DNA of 64,000 nucleotides from Dechloromonas hankyongensis (GTDB taxonomy: Bacteria; Pseudomonadota; Gammaproteobacteria; Burkholderiales; Rhodocyclaceae): positions 930,001 through 994,000 of the forward strand of contig NZ_JAKLTN010000002.1 in NCBI RefSeq assembly GCF_022012295.1, in the 5' to 3' direction. Position numbers and translations under genes: made by a program. This document shows, in pieces, positions 34,306-43,378 of this stretch. Numbering within the stretch: position 1 is the stretch's first letter; each line of letters opens with the position of its first letter. The notes beneath the pieces were generated by a model. That model made no database searches and was not told the origin of the DNA. It saw only the letters and a list, made by a program, of their open reading frames with translations.

Positions 34306-34869
34306 TCACGCTGCAGCAGGGAGCTCCATGGCACCCAGGCTGGCGGCGATGGAAACCTCCTCGGCCGACAGGACGCGATTGACATCGAGGATGACCACGA
34401 ACTTGCCGGCCACCTTGCCCATGCCCTGGATGAAGTCGATGCGGATTCGGCTGCCGAACTCCGGTGCCGGCTCGATATCGCCTTCGGGGATTTCCAGCAC
34501 CTCGGACACCGCATCCACCACCACCCCCATCTCCTGCCGGCCCTTCGCGGACAGCACCTCGACGATGACGATGCAGGTACGCCGGGTGATCTCCCGGGAC
34601 TGGCGGCCGAAACGCACCGCCAGATCCACCACGGGGACTACCGCCCCCCGCAGGTTGATGACCCCCCGAATGAACGGGGGAGTCATCGGCACCTCGGTAA
34701 CCTGCCCATATTCGATGATTTCCCGAATGGCCAGGATACCGAGTGCGAACATGTCGTCACCGAGCGTGAAGGTGAGGTACTGGTGCTGCTCGCCGGCCGA
34801 CTGGGCCGGTTCGCCACCGGCCTTGGCCACGGCAGACGGCGTAGCCGTTTTCTTGTCCGTTTCCTGCAT
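34306..34869 (-). CDS. cheW: Chemotaxis coupling protein CheW
   Basis: The 187-residue adaptor links MCPs to CheA. After a disordered Ala/Gly/Glu-rich leader of about 28 residues the CheW fold starts at YLTFTLGDDMFALGI; PFIRGVINLRGAVVPVVDLAVRFG is typical, as is GVVVDAVSEVLEI. It lies between the MCP (11 bp upstream) and the bacteriohemerythrin gene. Confidence 0.94.
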   Translation of the reverse strand: MQETDKKTATPSAVAKAGGEPAQSAGEQHQYLTFTLGDDMFALGILAIREIIEYGQVTEVPMTPPFIRGVINLRGAVVPVVDLAVRFGRQSREITRRTCIVIVEVLSAKGRQEMGVVVDAVSEVLEIPEGDIEPAPEFGSRIRIDFIQGMGKVAGKFVVILDVNRVLSAEEVSIAASLGAMELPAAA

Positions 34870-34880
34870 GGCCGTTCCTC

Positions 34881-37184
34881 CTAGAACTTGACGAAATCGG
34901 CGTGGCTAAGCGCCAGATTGCCATTGACGGCCGCCACCGGGCGGGCTGCACCGCGACCACCCGAAGCCGCTTTGGCCTTGATGGGTGACGGGTGGGACAT
35001 CTGGCTGTCCTGGTCCACCGTGAAGAAGGACATCAGTTGCTGAAGGTTTTCGGCCTGATTCGACATTTCCTCGGAAGTGGCGGCAAGCTGTTCAGAAGCG
35101 GCGGCATTCCCCTGGGTCAGCTGGCTCAGCTGCCCCATGGCGGTGTTGATCTGCTCCACACCGGCCGACTGTTCTTCCGAACCGGCAGTGATTTCCTGCA
35201 CCAGATCGGCGGTCTGCTTCGTGGTCGGGACGATCTCGTCGAGGAGCTTGCCCGCCTTCTCGGCCAGGCCGACGCTATTGACCGCCAGTTGCCCGATTTC
35301 CTGGGCTGCGACCTGGCTGCGTTCGGCCAGCTTGCGTACCTCGGCTGCCACGACAGCGAAGCCCTTGCCATGCTCGCCGGCGCGGGCCGCCTCGATGGCC
35401 GCGTTCAGCGCCAGGAGGTTGGTCTGGTAGGCGATGTCGTCGATGATGCCAATGCGCTTGGCGATCTGCTTCATTGCGGTAACCGTCTCGGTCACTGCTT
35501 GTCCGCCTTCGGCAGCCTTCTGGGTACCTTCGGCCGAACGCGAATCGGCGACCTTGGAATTCTCGGTGTTTTGCTTGATGGAAGCCGAGATTTGCTCGAT
35601 GGACGCCGAAGTTTCCTCGACACTCGCCGCCTGCTCGCTCGAAGACTGCGACAGCGATTGCGCGGTGGAGGAGACCTGCGTGCTGGCGCTGGCCAGGGTC
35701 TCGGCGGCCTTGCTGACGTTGGCAATGGTCTGCGCCAGCTTCTCGACCGTAGCATTGACCGTATCGCAAAGGCTCTTGAATTGGCCCTGGTATTCGGACG
35801 TGATGCTGTTGGACAGATCGCCGCGTTCGGCAGCGGACATCACGCGGCTGATGTCGTCGATGCTCTGGGCCAGCTTGCTGCGGGTAGCATTGACCGTATC
35901 GCAAAGTGCTTTCAACTGACCGCGGTAATTCACGTTGATCGACTGGGTCAGGTCGCCACGTTCCATGGCGTTCATCACCCGGGTAATTTCAGTGACGGGA
36001 CCGACCATGGCGTCCATGACGTTATTCAGCCCATCGACGATCTTGCGAAAATCGCCCTGATGCTTGTCGGCGTCGGCACGCACTTCCAGCCGGCCATCGA
36101 CAGCTGCCTGAGCCAGCGAATTGGCATCGACGATGAGCGCCTTGATGTTGGCACGGAGCTTTTCCATCGTGTCGTTGATGAAGCGCTTCTTGCCCGGAAA
36201 CTGTTCCAACGGAGCGTCCAGGTCGCCTTCGCCGAAGGCCTTGGCGCAGGCCATGGCTTTCTTCTTGACCGCAATGTGGCCGAAGACCATCCCGTTGACC
36301 CCCTGTGCCATAGCCTTGTAGGCACCCTGGAAGCGCGATTCGTCAATCTGCACATCGATCTCGCCTTTGTCATGCTCGGCGGACATGTGGTTCATGTTGT
36401 CGATCAGTGCCTGAATCGTATCCCGCATGTGCTTCATGGCGGTCATCAGACTGGAGGTGTCCCCGATCTTGAGTTCGATGTTTGCGGAAAGATCACCGGC
36501 TGCGATCTGCTTGGCGATCTCCGCCGCACGATCTGGCTCACCGCCGAGTTGTTTCAAGAGGTTGCGAGTGATTACAAAACCGATCCCTCCGATGGTAGCG
36601 ATGGCAAGCAGCGCAACGGCGATGGCCATAATTGTGGACGTCGACTTGGCCGCAATGGCGTCCTTGGCTCCATGCTCGGCCAACACCGCGTTGTAATCGC
36701 GAAGTTCCCCAAGTGTCTCGCTGACCTTGGCGATCATCACCTGGTTGGCAAGCAGGAAATCACGAGCCTGATCGGAACGATCGTTACGGGAAAGTGCCAG
36801 CCCTTTGTCGGTCAGGGTGTAGTAATCCCGAAGCGATGAGCGGATGCTGGCTATGATGCTTCGTTCCTTGTCATCGGCAATGTTTTCTTTTTCGTACTTG
36901 GTCAAACCCTCGTCCAATTTCTGGCGGGAGGCGTTAATTTTCTGGTCTAGTTCCGCCATCGCTGCACGGTCGGTCAAGGCTACGTGTTGCCAGACCTGCG
37001 CCCGCAGGTTGCCGAAAGTTGTGCTGATTTCGCCCATGGCTTCGAGGCTGGGCACGATATTGGTGTTAACGAAGTTCCCAACATCGTAGACCCGGCTCAG
37101 CTGATAGTGAGCGGATCCGGCGAGAACGAGGATGCCGAGCAAGGCTGAAAGCACCAGCAAGCCCATCTTTTTGGCTATCGTCAT
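34881..37184 (-). CDS. Methyl-accepting chemotaxis protein with multiple HAMP units
   Basis: The 767-residue receptor has TM1 (about residues 8-28), a four-helix-bundle periplasmic sensor (about 29-185), TM2 (about 186-210), and then an unusually long chain of HAMP-like and linker units (about 210-480) before the signalling hairpin ([20 protein letters not shown]). Two of the linker units share ...LCDTVNAT... and an almost identical 20-bp DNA stretch at about 35752 and 35888, evidence for internal duplication. The C-terminus ends Asp-Phe-Val-Lys-Phe, a weak match to the CheR-tether pentapeptide (x-Trp-x-x-Phe). It lies between cheA and cheW. Confidence 0.92.
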   Translation of the reverse strand: MTIAKKMGLLVLSALLGILVLAGSAHYQLSRVYDVGNFVNTNIVPSLEAMGEISTTFGNLRAQVWQHVALTDRAAMAELDQKINASRQKLDEGLTKYEKENIADDKERSIIASIRSSLRDYYTLTDKGLALSRNDRSDQARDFLLANQVMIAKVSETLGELRDYNAVLAEHGAKDAIAAKSTSTIMAIAVALLAIATIGGIGFVITRNLLKQLGGEPDRAAEIAKQIAAGDLSANIELKIGDTSSLMTAMKHMRDTIQALIDNMNHMSAEHDKGEIDVQIDESRFQGAYKAMAQGVNGMVFGHIAVKKKAMACAKAFGEGDLDAPLEQFPGKKRFINDTMEKLRANIKALIVDANSLAQAAVDGRLEVRADADKHQGDFRKIVDGLNNVMDAMVGPVTEITRVMNAMERGDLTQSINVNYRGQLKALCDTVNATRSKLAQSIDDISRVMSAAERGDLSNSITSEYQGQFKSLCDTVNATVEKLAQTIANVSKAAETLASASTQVSSTAQSLSQSSSEQAASVEETSASIEQISASIKQNTENSKVADSRSAEGTQKAAEGGQAVTETVTAMKQIAKRIGIIDDIAYQTNLLALNAAIEAARAGEHGKGFAVVAAEVRKLAERSQVAAQEIGQLAVNSVGLAEKAGKLLDEIVPTTKQTADLVQEITAGSEEQSAGVEQINTAMGQLSQLTQGNAAASEQLAATSEEMSNQAENLQQLMSFFTVDQDSQMSHPSPIKAKAASGGRGAARPVAAVNGNLALSHADFVKF

Positions 37185-37216
37185 TTGTGATACCCCCTTT
37201 TGGAGTCTTGATTGCG

Positions 37217-39490
37217 TTAAGCGGAAAGTGAATAAGTAGGTGTGGAATTGACACGGCCGTCCTGGCGCACCACTCGGCGCACGAGGCCCGGCACATCGAG
37301 GATCAGCGCCACCTGGCCGGTGCCGAGGATGGTGAAGCCGCTCATGCCTTCCAGACCGGCGAAAACGTTGCCGAGTGGCCGGATTACCGTCTGGAACTCG
37401 CCCAGCAGGTTATCCACCACCAAACCGGCGCGATGCCCAGCGTACTGAACGACCACCACGTTCTCGCGCTTGGCCGGTTGCAGCAGGAAATCCAGTCCCG
37501 GGGCAATCTCGCGCGGTGCGGAGGTGTCCTCGAAATCGCATGAATCCACATCGTCCGACCTTGTCGATGCGACCGGATCTTGAATGTCGAAGAGTGTCTT
37601 CAGGCGTATGAAAGGAAGCACCTCGCCACGCAGGTTGAGATGGTCGCGTCCAGCCGCCGATTCCTCGGAGCCCAATTCGACGCATTCGACGACCATGTCG
37701 AGGGGCACGACGAAGGACGAATTGCCGACCGCGACCAGGAAGCCGTCGATGATGGCCAGCGTCAGCGGCAAGCGAATCTGCATGGTCGTCCCCTCCCCCG
37801 CCTGGCTGAAGATATCGACCGTGCCGCGCAGTGCAGTGATGTTCCTCCGCACTACGTCCATGCCGACGCCCCGCCCGGAGAGGTTGTTGACCTGTTCGGC
37901 GGTGGATAGCCCGGCTTCGAATATGAGGTTGTAGACCTCATTGTCCGAAAGCACCTGTTCCGGCTTCACCAGCCCGTTATCGATCGCCTTCTTCAGGATG
38001 CGGTCGCGGTCGAGGCCGCCGCCGTCGTCCGATACCTCGATGACGATATTCCCCGAGTCGTGATAGGCGTTGAGCTTGACCGTGCCGTGTTCGGGCTTGC
38101 CACGGGCAAGGCGGACCTCCACCGGCTCGATGCCATGATCCATGGAGTTGCGGACCAGGTGAGTCAGCGGGTCGCCGATCCGCTCGACCACGGTTTTGTC
38201 CAGTTCAGTTTCGGCACCGTTGATTTCCAGGCGGATATCCTTGCCGAGTTCGCGGGAAACATCGCGTACCACGCGCTGGAACTTGTTGAAGGTGGCGCCG
38301 ATGGGAACCATGCGCAGTTGCAGCGCCGAATCGCGGATTTCCTCAACCAGCCGGGAGAGCAGCGATGCCGCTTCCATCAGTTCCGAAATCCGCTGGCGCT
38401 GGGCGGTAACGCCGATGCCGGCAGTCGCAATGATCAGTTCGCCGATCAAATTGATGTGCTGGTCGAGCTTTTCGGCATTGACCCGGATGAGCCCGGCCTC
38501 GTTCGCCTTGTGCTCCTTGACCTGCTTCTGCTTGTTAAGGGCCGCCTCCACCACTTGCGGGCGGACCATCTGCTGCTCCACGAGCACCTCGCCAATGGGT
38601 TTGGCCGGCGGTGCCGCAGCCGCCTGCTCGCGTAAGGCCTCATCGAGTTCGGGGCCGGTCAGCGTGCCGCACTGGACGAGAATTTCGCCTAGACGCATGT
38701 CGTCCTGCGGCATTTCGTCGATCAGCTTGCGATAAGCGGAAATCTTGCTGTGCGGCGGCAGGATACGGATCCGCGCATCGTCCCGGACGAATTCGAAAGC
38801 GCCTTCGATCGTGCTCTTGTCGGCGTCGGAATGAAAACTGAGTTCGTAGCCTAGGTACGAGGCTTCCGGATCCAGGTTCGGCAACGCAGGAACCGTATCA
38901 GCCAAGGTGACGATGCGGTCGATGCGCCCGAAGGTGCCCAGATAGCGGATGAAGGCCAGCGGATCCATGCCGTTTCGGAGTACGTCCGGACCGAAACGCA
39001 GGGACAGGTGCCAGTTGTCGGTGCTGGCGCCGTCGTCTGCTAAATCGACGACCTCGTTTTGGTCCGCCGAATCGGTTTTCGCTTCTGCCGGGCTAGCTAC
39101 CTCTTCCAGATAGCTACGTAGCTGCTTACCCAGCTCCTGGCTGGAGCGATGGATTTCCTCGTCCGGTTCACGGCTTTCGGCAATGCAGTCGAGGAGCGCG
39201 CCCAAGTGGTCACGAACCCCGAGAAACAGGGCCACCAGTTGCGAATCGATCGCCAGCTTGCCGCTGCGCACGCGATCCAGCACGCTTTCCGCCACATGCG
39301 TGAATTGCACCACGTGGTCGAGCCCGAAAAGCCCGGCCGATCCCTTGATGGTATGGGCAGCCCGGAAAATGGCGGCAATCAGATCGGCATCGCCGGGCGA
39401 TTGCTCCACTTGCAGGAGTGCTTCTTCCATCAGCTCCAGCAGTTCGCGGCCTTCGATGATGAAGGTCTGGAGAGCGTCGTCCATATTCAT
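37217..39490 (-). CDS. cheA: Chemotaxis histidine kinase CheA
   Basis: A 757-residue soluble kinase. Domains in order: Hpt/P1 with phospho-acceptor His46 in [10 protein letters not shown]; a variable middle (about 130-330) with a tandem LGEILVQCG / IGEVLVEQQ motif where P2 usually lies; P3 dimerisation (about 345-410); P4 ATPase with [20 protein letters not shown] and GRGVGMDVV; and the CheW-like P5 domain. Phosphoryl transfer goes to CheY and CheB. It follows the STAS gene by 11 bp. Confidence 0.95.
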   Translation of the reverse strand: MNMDDALQTFIIEGRELLELMEEALLQVEQSPGDADLIAAIFRAAHTIKGSAGLFGLDHVVQFTHVAESVLDRVRSGKLAIDSQLVALFLGVRDHLGALLDCIAESREPDEEIHRSSQELGKQLRSYLEEVASPAEAKTDSADQNEVVDLADDGASTDNWHLSLRFGPDVLRNGMDPLAFIRYLGTFGRIDRIVTLADTVPALPNLDPEASYLGYELSFHSDADKSTIEGAFEFVRDDARIRILPPHSKISAYRKLIDEMPQDDMRLGEILVQCGTLTGPELDEALREQAAAAPPAKPIGEVLVEQQMVRPQVVEAALNKQKQVKEHKANEAGLIRVNAEKLDQHINLIGELIIATAGIGVTAQRQRISELMEAASLLSRLVEEIRDSALQLRMVPIGATFNKFQRVVRDVSRELGKDIRLEINGAETELDKTVVERIGDPLTHLVRNSMDHGIEPVEVRLARGKPEHGTVKLNAYHDSGNIVIEVSDDGGGLDRDRILKKAIDNGLVKPEQVLSDNEVYNLIFEAGLSTAEQVNNLSGRGVGMDVVRRNITALRGTVDIFSQAGEGTTMQIRLPLTLAIIDGFLVAVGNSSFVVPLDMVVECVELGSEESAAGRDHLNLRGEVLPFIRLKTLFDIQDPVASTRSDDVDSCDFEDTSAPREIAPGLDFLLQPAKRENVVVVQYAGHRAGLVVDNLLGEFQTVIRPLGNVFAGLEGMSGFTILGTGQVALILDVPGLVRRVVRQDGRVNSTPTYSLSA

Positions 39491-39501
39491 GAGGTTTCTC
39501 G

Positions 39502-39798
39502 TCAGTTCTGCGCAGGCGCGATCGGGTCAGCGAAAAGCCCCGCGGCATCGCAAAGGTCCATGGTGTTGAGCACGGCCGGGCTGTGGTCGATAAAGCGCAG
39601 AGTCTTTCCCTGCGCAGCGGCTTCCCGTTTCGCCGCCACCATCAGTTGCAGGCCGGCACTGTCCATTTCGCTCACCGCGGAGAGATCGACTTCGACTTCC
39701 TGGCCCTTATTGAAAGCCTCCAGCAATTGAGCCTTGATGGCCTGGGCAGCGAAGATGGTGAAATCCCCTTCGATGGCGATCTTGCAAACCGAACTCAT
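39502..39798 (-). CDS. STAS-domain protein (anti-sigma-factor-antagonist type)
   Basis: The 98-residue protein has the STAS fold with the conserved phosphorylatable Ser in AVSEMDSAGLQLM (SpoIIAA-like). Such proteins switch partners by Ser phosphorylation. Single STAS proteins between cheY and cheA are common in betaproteobacterial and gammaproteobacterial chemotaxis clusters, where the partner is often unknown. No kinase of the RsbW type is in the window. Confidence 0.9.
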   Translation of the reverse strand: MSSVCKIAIEGDFTIFAAQAIKAQLLEAFNKGQEVEVDLSAVSEMDSAGLQLMVAAKREAAAQGKTLRFIDHSPAVLNTMDLCDAAGLFADPIAPAQN

Positions 39799-39807
39799 GG
39801 CCGCTCC

Positions 39808-40176
39808 TTAAGGCAAGACCAGCTTGGAAACGGCGGCCAGCATCTGGGCCGGCTGGAAAGGCTTCACCACCCAGGCCTTGGCACCGGCCATCTGGCCTTC
39901 GGATTTCTTGGCATCGCCGGATTCGGTGGTCAGCATGATCACCGGCGTGAATTTGTACGCGGGCAGCTGCTTGGCGGCCTTCAGGAAGGTGATGCCATCC
40001 ATGTTGGGCATGTTCACATCGCTAATGATGAGGTGCAGCTTTCTGCCATCCAGCTTCCCCAGCGCGTCCTTGCCGTCGCAGGCTTCCAGGACGTCGTAAC
40101 CGGCGCCTTTCAGGGCGATACCGACGACTTGCCGCAGCGATGCAGAGTCGTCCACGATCATGATGCTTTTGGCCAT
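39808..40176 (-). CDS. cheY: Chemotaxis response regulator CheY
   Basis: A 122-residue single receiver domain: Asp9/Asp10 pocket, phospho-acceptor Asp53 in ISDVNMPNMDG, Thr83/84 in MLTTES and Lys105 in VVKPF. Phosphorylated by CheA, it binds the flagellar switch. It is sandwiched between the second MCP-like gene and the STAS gene with 11-bp and 9-bp gaps. Confidence 0.94.
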   Translation of the reverse strand: MAKSIMIVDDSASLRQVVGIALKGAGYDVLEACDGKDALGKLDGRKLHLIISDVNMPNMDGITFLKAAKQLPAYKFTPVIMLTTESGDAKKSEGQMAGAKAWVVKPFQPAQMLAAVSKLVLP

Positions 40177-40187
40177 CGATCAACCTC

Positions 40188-41387
40188 TCAGAAAAAAGTG
40201 ATGTCTGAAACCACAGGTGCCGACGTATTGGCGCCGCGGTGGGTTTCGTGTTGTTCCAGGGTGGTGTAGCGGCTTTCCATTTCCAGTAGCCAGGAGTTCA
40301 CGTCCATGGGTTCGGGCACATTGCCGCTGGCACTGGCGGCGTCGCTTTCCTCGATCCGGCTTTGCAGACGCTCGATGTCGCCAACGACTTGTCCGAGGAT
40401 TTGGCAAACCCGGTCCTGGAATTGCAGATCGACGAGCACCTGGGTCACTTCGTTACCGACGCCTTCACTCTCGGTTTCAAGGTTTGCCGCTGCCTGTACA
40501 AGGTGATCGGTCGCCGCGTTGAAATTACTCAACACCGTGGCAATCGCTTCCCGCGACATCGATACCGCCTGATCGTCTTCCTTGGCCGATTTGCAGGCCG
40601 CCACCATGGCCGTTTCCATGGCCTTGACCACCGCTTCCACAGTCGAACTGATCCGCTTCCCGGTATCCCCAGACAAGGTGGAGAGCTTTCTAACCTCATC
40701 CGCCACCACGGCGAATCCGCGTCCGGCCTCGCCGGCGCGGGCCGCCTCGATTGCAGCGTTGAGAGCAAGCAGATTGGTCTGGCCGGCAATATCCGCGACC
40801 TTCGCGGCCATGTCCTTCAGTTGGTCGGTCGAGCGGGCGAGCGTGCTGATTTCCGCAAGCAATTCTTCCTTGGTCACCACCATCCGTTCCAAGGCCGCAA
40901 CGACGGAAGCCAGCGCTACTTCGGAACGGGCTATGACACCGACCACACCGTCTTGCTCGTCGCCCATGCCCGAAGCAGTTTCCCGGGATGCCGCCAGTGC
41001 GGCCTGAATTTGGAGCGACATCGCGGAAAAGCGCGCCGCCAGGTCGTTGATGGCCGTTTCGGTCTGGCTGCGCGCCAGGCTGGTGTGGCGAGCCCAACGA
41101 ATCGGAACGCTGCGGCAAAGATTTTCGAGGCTTTCCAGATAAGCCATCGTCTTGGTGCTGGCTTGGGCTTGTTCAAGCGCCGTCACCGTCAGTTCCAACC
41201 GGCCCTCCATGGCTCGCAGGGTGCGGGTGAACAAAATGGCCAGCGTCGCGCAGCCGATGGCGATGACTACCGAAGCCCCCAGTCGGCCAGACCAGGCGTC
41301 AGGAGCCAGCCAAAGAGAAGCCAGCGAGAGGATAACGACTGCGCCACACATGCCCCATGGCGCCAGGCTTGAAGATTTGCCGTTCAT
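40188..41387 (-). CDS. MCP-like signalling protein without periplasmic sensor
   Basis: The 399-residue protein has two adjacent N-terminal helices (about residues 12-30 and 36-56) with almost no periplasmic loop, then an MCP signalling hairpin ([20 protein letters not shown]). The C-terminal segment ([18 protein letters not shown]) resembles the CheZ/CheC-associated helix found in related cytoplasmic-sensing MCPs. It probably senses an internal or membrane state. ATG at 41387 overlaps the stop of the receiver gene (ATGA), so the two are coupled. No HAMP domain is evident. Confidence 0.88.
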   Translation of the reverse strand: MNGKSSSLAPWGMCGAVVILSLASLWLAPDAWSGRLGASVVIAIGCATLAILFTRTLRAMEGRLELTVTALEQAQASTKTMAYLESLENLCRSVPIRWARHTSLARSQTETAINDLAARFSAMSLQIQAALAASRETASGMGDEQDGVVGVIARSEVALASVVAALERMVVTKEELLAEISTLARSTDQLKDMAAKVADIAGQTNLLALNAAIEAARAGEAGRGFAVVADEVRKLSTLSGDTGKRISSTVEAVVKAMETAMVAACKSAKEDDQAVSMSREAIATVLSNFNAATDHLVQAAANLETESEGVGNEVTQVLVDLQFQDRVCQILGQVVGDIERLQSRIEESDAASASGNVPEPMDVNSWLLEMESRYTTLEQHETHRGANTSAPVVSDITFF

Positions 41388-41770
41388 ATCGATTGACGCT
41401 CCGTTCTTGCCAACTGGGCGACCCAGGCGGAAAGCGACTGCCCCATGGCGTCAAACCCTGCCGACTTGTCCAAAAACATGTCTGCGCCGGCACGTAGCGC
41501 CTGGCTGCCATGGACGTTGGCGTAGTAGCTGAGCACTACGATCCTGGCCTTGGGATTGACGCTGCGAATTGTATGAATCAGTTCCATACCGTTCCCATCG
41601 GGCAGCAGCACGTCGAGCACCGCAAGATCGGGGGAGAAGCTGCGGCAAATTTGCTTTGCGTCGGCTATCAGTTCGGCAACCCTGACTTCCTGGACCTCAG
41701 GTAATCGGTCCAGCAAAGATCTCAGGGCAGTCAGCGCAACGCTCGCATCCTCAAGCACTAGTGCCTTCAT
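41384..41770 (-). CDS. Single-domain response regulator
   Basis: A 128-residue receiver of the NarL type: [10 protein letters not shown] opens strand 1 with the acidic pair, Asp53 is in [13 protein letters not shown], Lys102 in MFLDKSAG. No output domain follows. ATG at 41770 is chosen because strand 1 begins there; an in-frame ATG at 41809 adds 13 basic residues. Neither has a good ribosome site. First gene of the leftward chemotaxis cluster. Confidence 0.87.
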   Translation of the reverse strand: MKALVLEDASVALTALRSLLDRLPEVQEVRVAELIADAKQICRSFSPDLAVLDVLLPDGNGMELIHTIRSVNPKARIVVLSYYANVHGSQALRAGADMFLDKSAGFDAMGQSLSAWVAQLARTERQSI

Positions 41771-42076
41771 GGCTATCAGTGATAATTTTGATAGGCGAAG
41801 GTTACGCATCGGGCATGGCGGCGAATACTCGTAAAATTACGAGGCGCAACAACATTCGGGGTCTGCGGCGAGCCCACAAGCGACATCACGCGGGGAGCAG
41901 GTGCGCTTCGTGGGGTCCGATCTGGCGGATCAAGGTGCCAGCTAGCGCGTACGCATTGGGGATTAGCATTTCCCCACCTCACCGCTCAATCGAAAACGAT
42001 GGCAATGGGTGAGCAGCCCCTCCACTGAACATGAAGACGGTTCTTTAATTGGAATTATTTCGTGTCAAGACTTGAC

Positions 42077-42288
42077 TTATCCCCACAGGTTACGATTGGT
42101 TACAAAGGCCAAAATGGACTTGACAGCGGCAATCTTTCAAAAGTGATAACCGCGAGAAACCGCACCAAATCAGGGGTATAGCGCATTGCCCTTTATTGCG
42201 GCACCGTAATGCAAACCCTTACCGGCCTTGGACTTAACCGGGATTTACATAGGTTGCCCACAGAGTTATCCACAGATTCTGTGGGTAA
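42077..42288. promoter_or_regulatory. Cluster of DnaA-box-like sequences
   Basis: TTATCCCCA at 42077, TTGCCCACA at 42254, TTATCCACA (exact consensus) at 42266 and TTACCCACA on the opposite strand at 42280-42288. The last three lie within 35 bp and share GTT-RYC-CACAGA, so the unit GTTGCCCACAGA is repeated once directly and once inverted. No dnaA, dnaN or parAB genes flank it, so a main origin is unlikely. Confidence 0.45.
42120..42149 (+). promoter_or_regulatory. Candidate sigma-70 promoter
   Basis: TTGACA (42120-42125) and TGATAA (42144-42149) are separated by 18 bp in a locally AT-rich stretch. No protein gene follows, so it may serve a small RNA. Confidence 0.35.
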
Positions 42289-42689
42289 CTACAAATACCG
42301 TTATGGCTCATGGATTTAGTATGGCTAGTTAAGCAATGGCGCAAGCAGAACCCGCTAACTACCGATGGCAGATGCCTGCCACCCAATCGAAGCGCGCCTG
42401 AACCCCACAGTGGACCTCTGCGGAGCTTTTTTTATTTTTCGATTCAATACCTTGGGGTGCCTCTCGCGAGCACAGGTCATGCCCGGAATATCGCCAGAGC
42501 GGAGGAGCACTGTCAGGCACCACCGGTGACTGTCTGGCGATTGTGTGGCGTCACTTTAAGTAAGGCCAACCCTTGCCAGCGCTCCATATCGCCCACCAAC
42601 GCTTAGGATGATTCCATAACCCATTGGCGAGACAACAGATAGTGCTAACCCAAGCACGTGTCTATAGTTGGTGTTTGGATGGGGGCAAT

Positions 42690-42717
42690 AAAAAAGCGCC
42701 CCTAAAGGCGCTTTTTT
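42690..42717 (-). terminator. Terminator of the tRNA-Ser transcript
   Basis: AAAAAAGCGCC (42690-42700) pairs with GGCGCTTTTTT (42707-42717), loop of 6 nt, six T on each strand. It lies 10 bp beyond the tRNA 3' end and would also stop rightward transcription from the empty region. Confidence 0.85.
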
Positions 42718-42727
42718 ACGTGTGTCC

Positions 42728-42818
<91 letters not shown>

Positions 42819-42854
42819 GGGAAGCCGTGCATTCTAGCAGAATCGCCCGAATGG

Positions 42855-43121
42855 TCAAATAAACTTTCGTACAAAAGCGAGTCCGAGCCAGAGCAGGAGC
42901 AGGATTGCGAAGTAAGCGACGCTGATCGTCCGGCCACTCGCCCCCGGCAGCAGGAATTCGACAATTTTGCGCGGTGGGCGGGTGATCAGGTCGAATAGCT
43001 GATAGATCGGATTATTCGCCCTGCCCCGCCCGGCCAGGACATAAAGCATCCCCTGCCCGAGCAAGCACATCCCAAGCATTTCGATGATCGCGCGCAAGGC
43101 GCTGATCAGGAATACGAGCAT
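42855..43121 (-). CDS. Small membrane protein in the symporter operon
   Basis: The 88-residue product has two hydrophobic helices (about residues 3-28 and 63-84) with a loop rich in Arg and Pro (FDLITRPPRKIVEF). It resembles the small YggT-like hypothetical proteins of betaproteobacteria only in size. ATG at 43121 is the first start before the hydrophobic stretch and lies 5 bp after the DUF4212 stop; no strong ribosome site is seen. It is last in the acetate-associated transcript, 36 bp before the tRNA. Confidence 0.65.
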   Translation of the reverse strand: MLVFLISALRAIIEMLGMCLLGQGMLYVLAGRGRANNPIYQLFDLITRPPRKIVEFLLPGASGRTISVAYFAILLLLWLGLAFVRKFI

Positions 43122-43126
43122 GGGGG

Positions 43127-43378
43127 CTATTGGTCTTCGAGGCCGAATTCGGCGTCGATCTTCTTCATCTGCCGGTTGTACCACCAGATGATCAGCAAGA
43201 AGATGACCAAGCCGCCCTGCGCCGCCATGTAGAAACCGAGGGGGAAACCGAGGATGACGATCTGGTTGATGTCGCGGGCGAACCAGGTCGAACCGAAAGT
43301 CACCGCTAGCCAGAACACGAGCAGGCTGAAGGTCAGGCGCCGGGTCTTGCGCCAGTAGGACTCGGGATTCCGCTTCAT
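43127..43378 (-). CDS. DUF4212 symporter small subunit
   Basis: An 83-residue protein with two helices and the DUF4212 pattern (YWRKTRRLTFSLLVFWLAVTF, then FPLGFYMAAQG and IWWYNRQMKKID near the end). Such proteins always accompany the VC_2705-type sodium/solute symporters, comparable to the YjcH-ActP pair for acetate. ATG at 43378 overlaps the stop of the symporter by 4 nt (ATGA), reversed from the usual small-then-large order: here the symporter comes first in transcription. An upstream start that lies inside the symporter frame is unlikely. Confidence 0.85.
   Translation of the reverse strand: MKRNPESYWRKTRRLTFSLLVFWLAVTFGSTWFARDINQIVILGFPLGFYMAAQGGLVIFLLIIWWYNRQMKKIDAEFGLEDQ

Larger units (their letters stand above)
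41771..42689. other. About 900-bp region without a recognisable protein gene
   Basis: The region between the chemotaxis cluster and tRNA-Ser. It contains the cluster's own promoter, a group of DnaA-box-like 9-mers (42077-42288), a candidate rightward promoter (42120-42149) and a T-rich run (42429-42440) after an imperfect GC-rich hairpin. Open frames up to 98 codons lack ribosome sites and domain signs. It could encode a small RNA of about 290 nt between that promoter and the T-run. A tRNA at its edge is also a typical integration site, but no integrase or attachment repeat is seen. Confidence 0.55.

Noticed and set aside
35740..35920. Repeated DNA near 35752 and 35888 as a mobile or CRISPR repeat
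   Set aside because: The repeat lies in frame inside the MCP gene and reflects duplicated HAMP-linker modules.
42241..42300. DnaA boxes as the chromosomal origin
   Set aside because: No dnaA, dnaN, gyrB, rpmH or par genes nearby, and too few boxes with no clear AT-rich unwinding element.
42310..42606. 98-codon frame in the gene-free region
   Set aside because: No ribosome site, runs through a T-rich terminator-like run, and shows no domain or codon bias.
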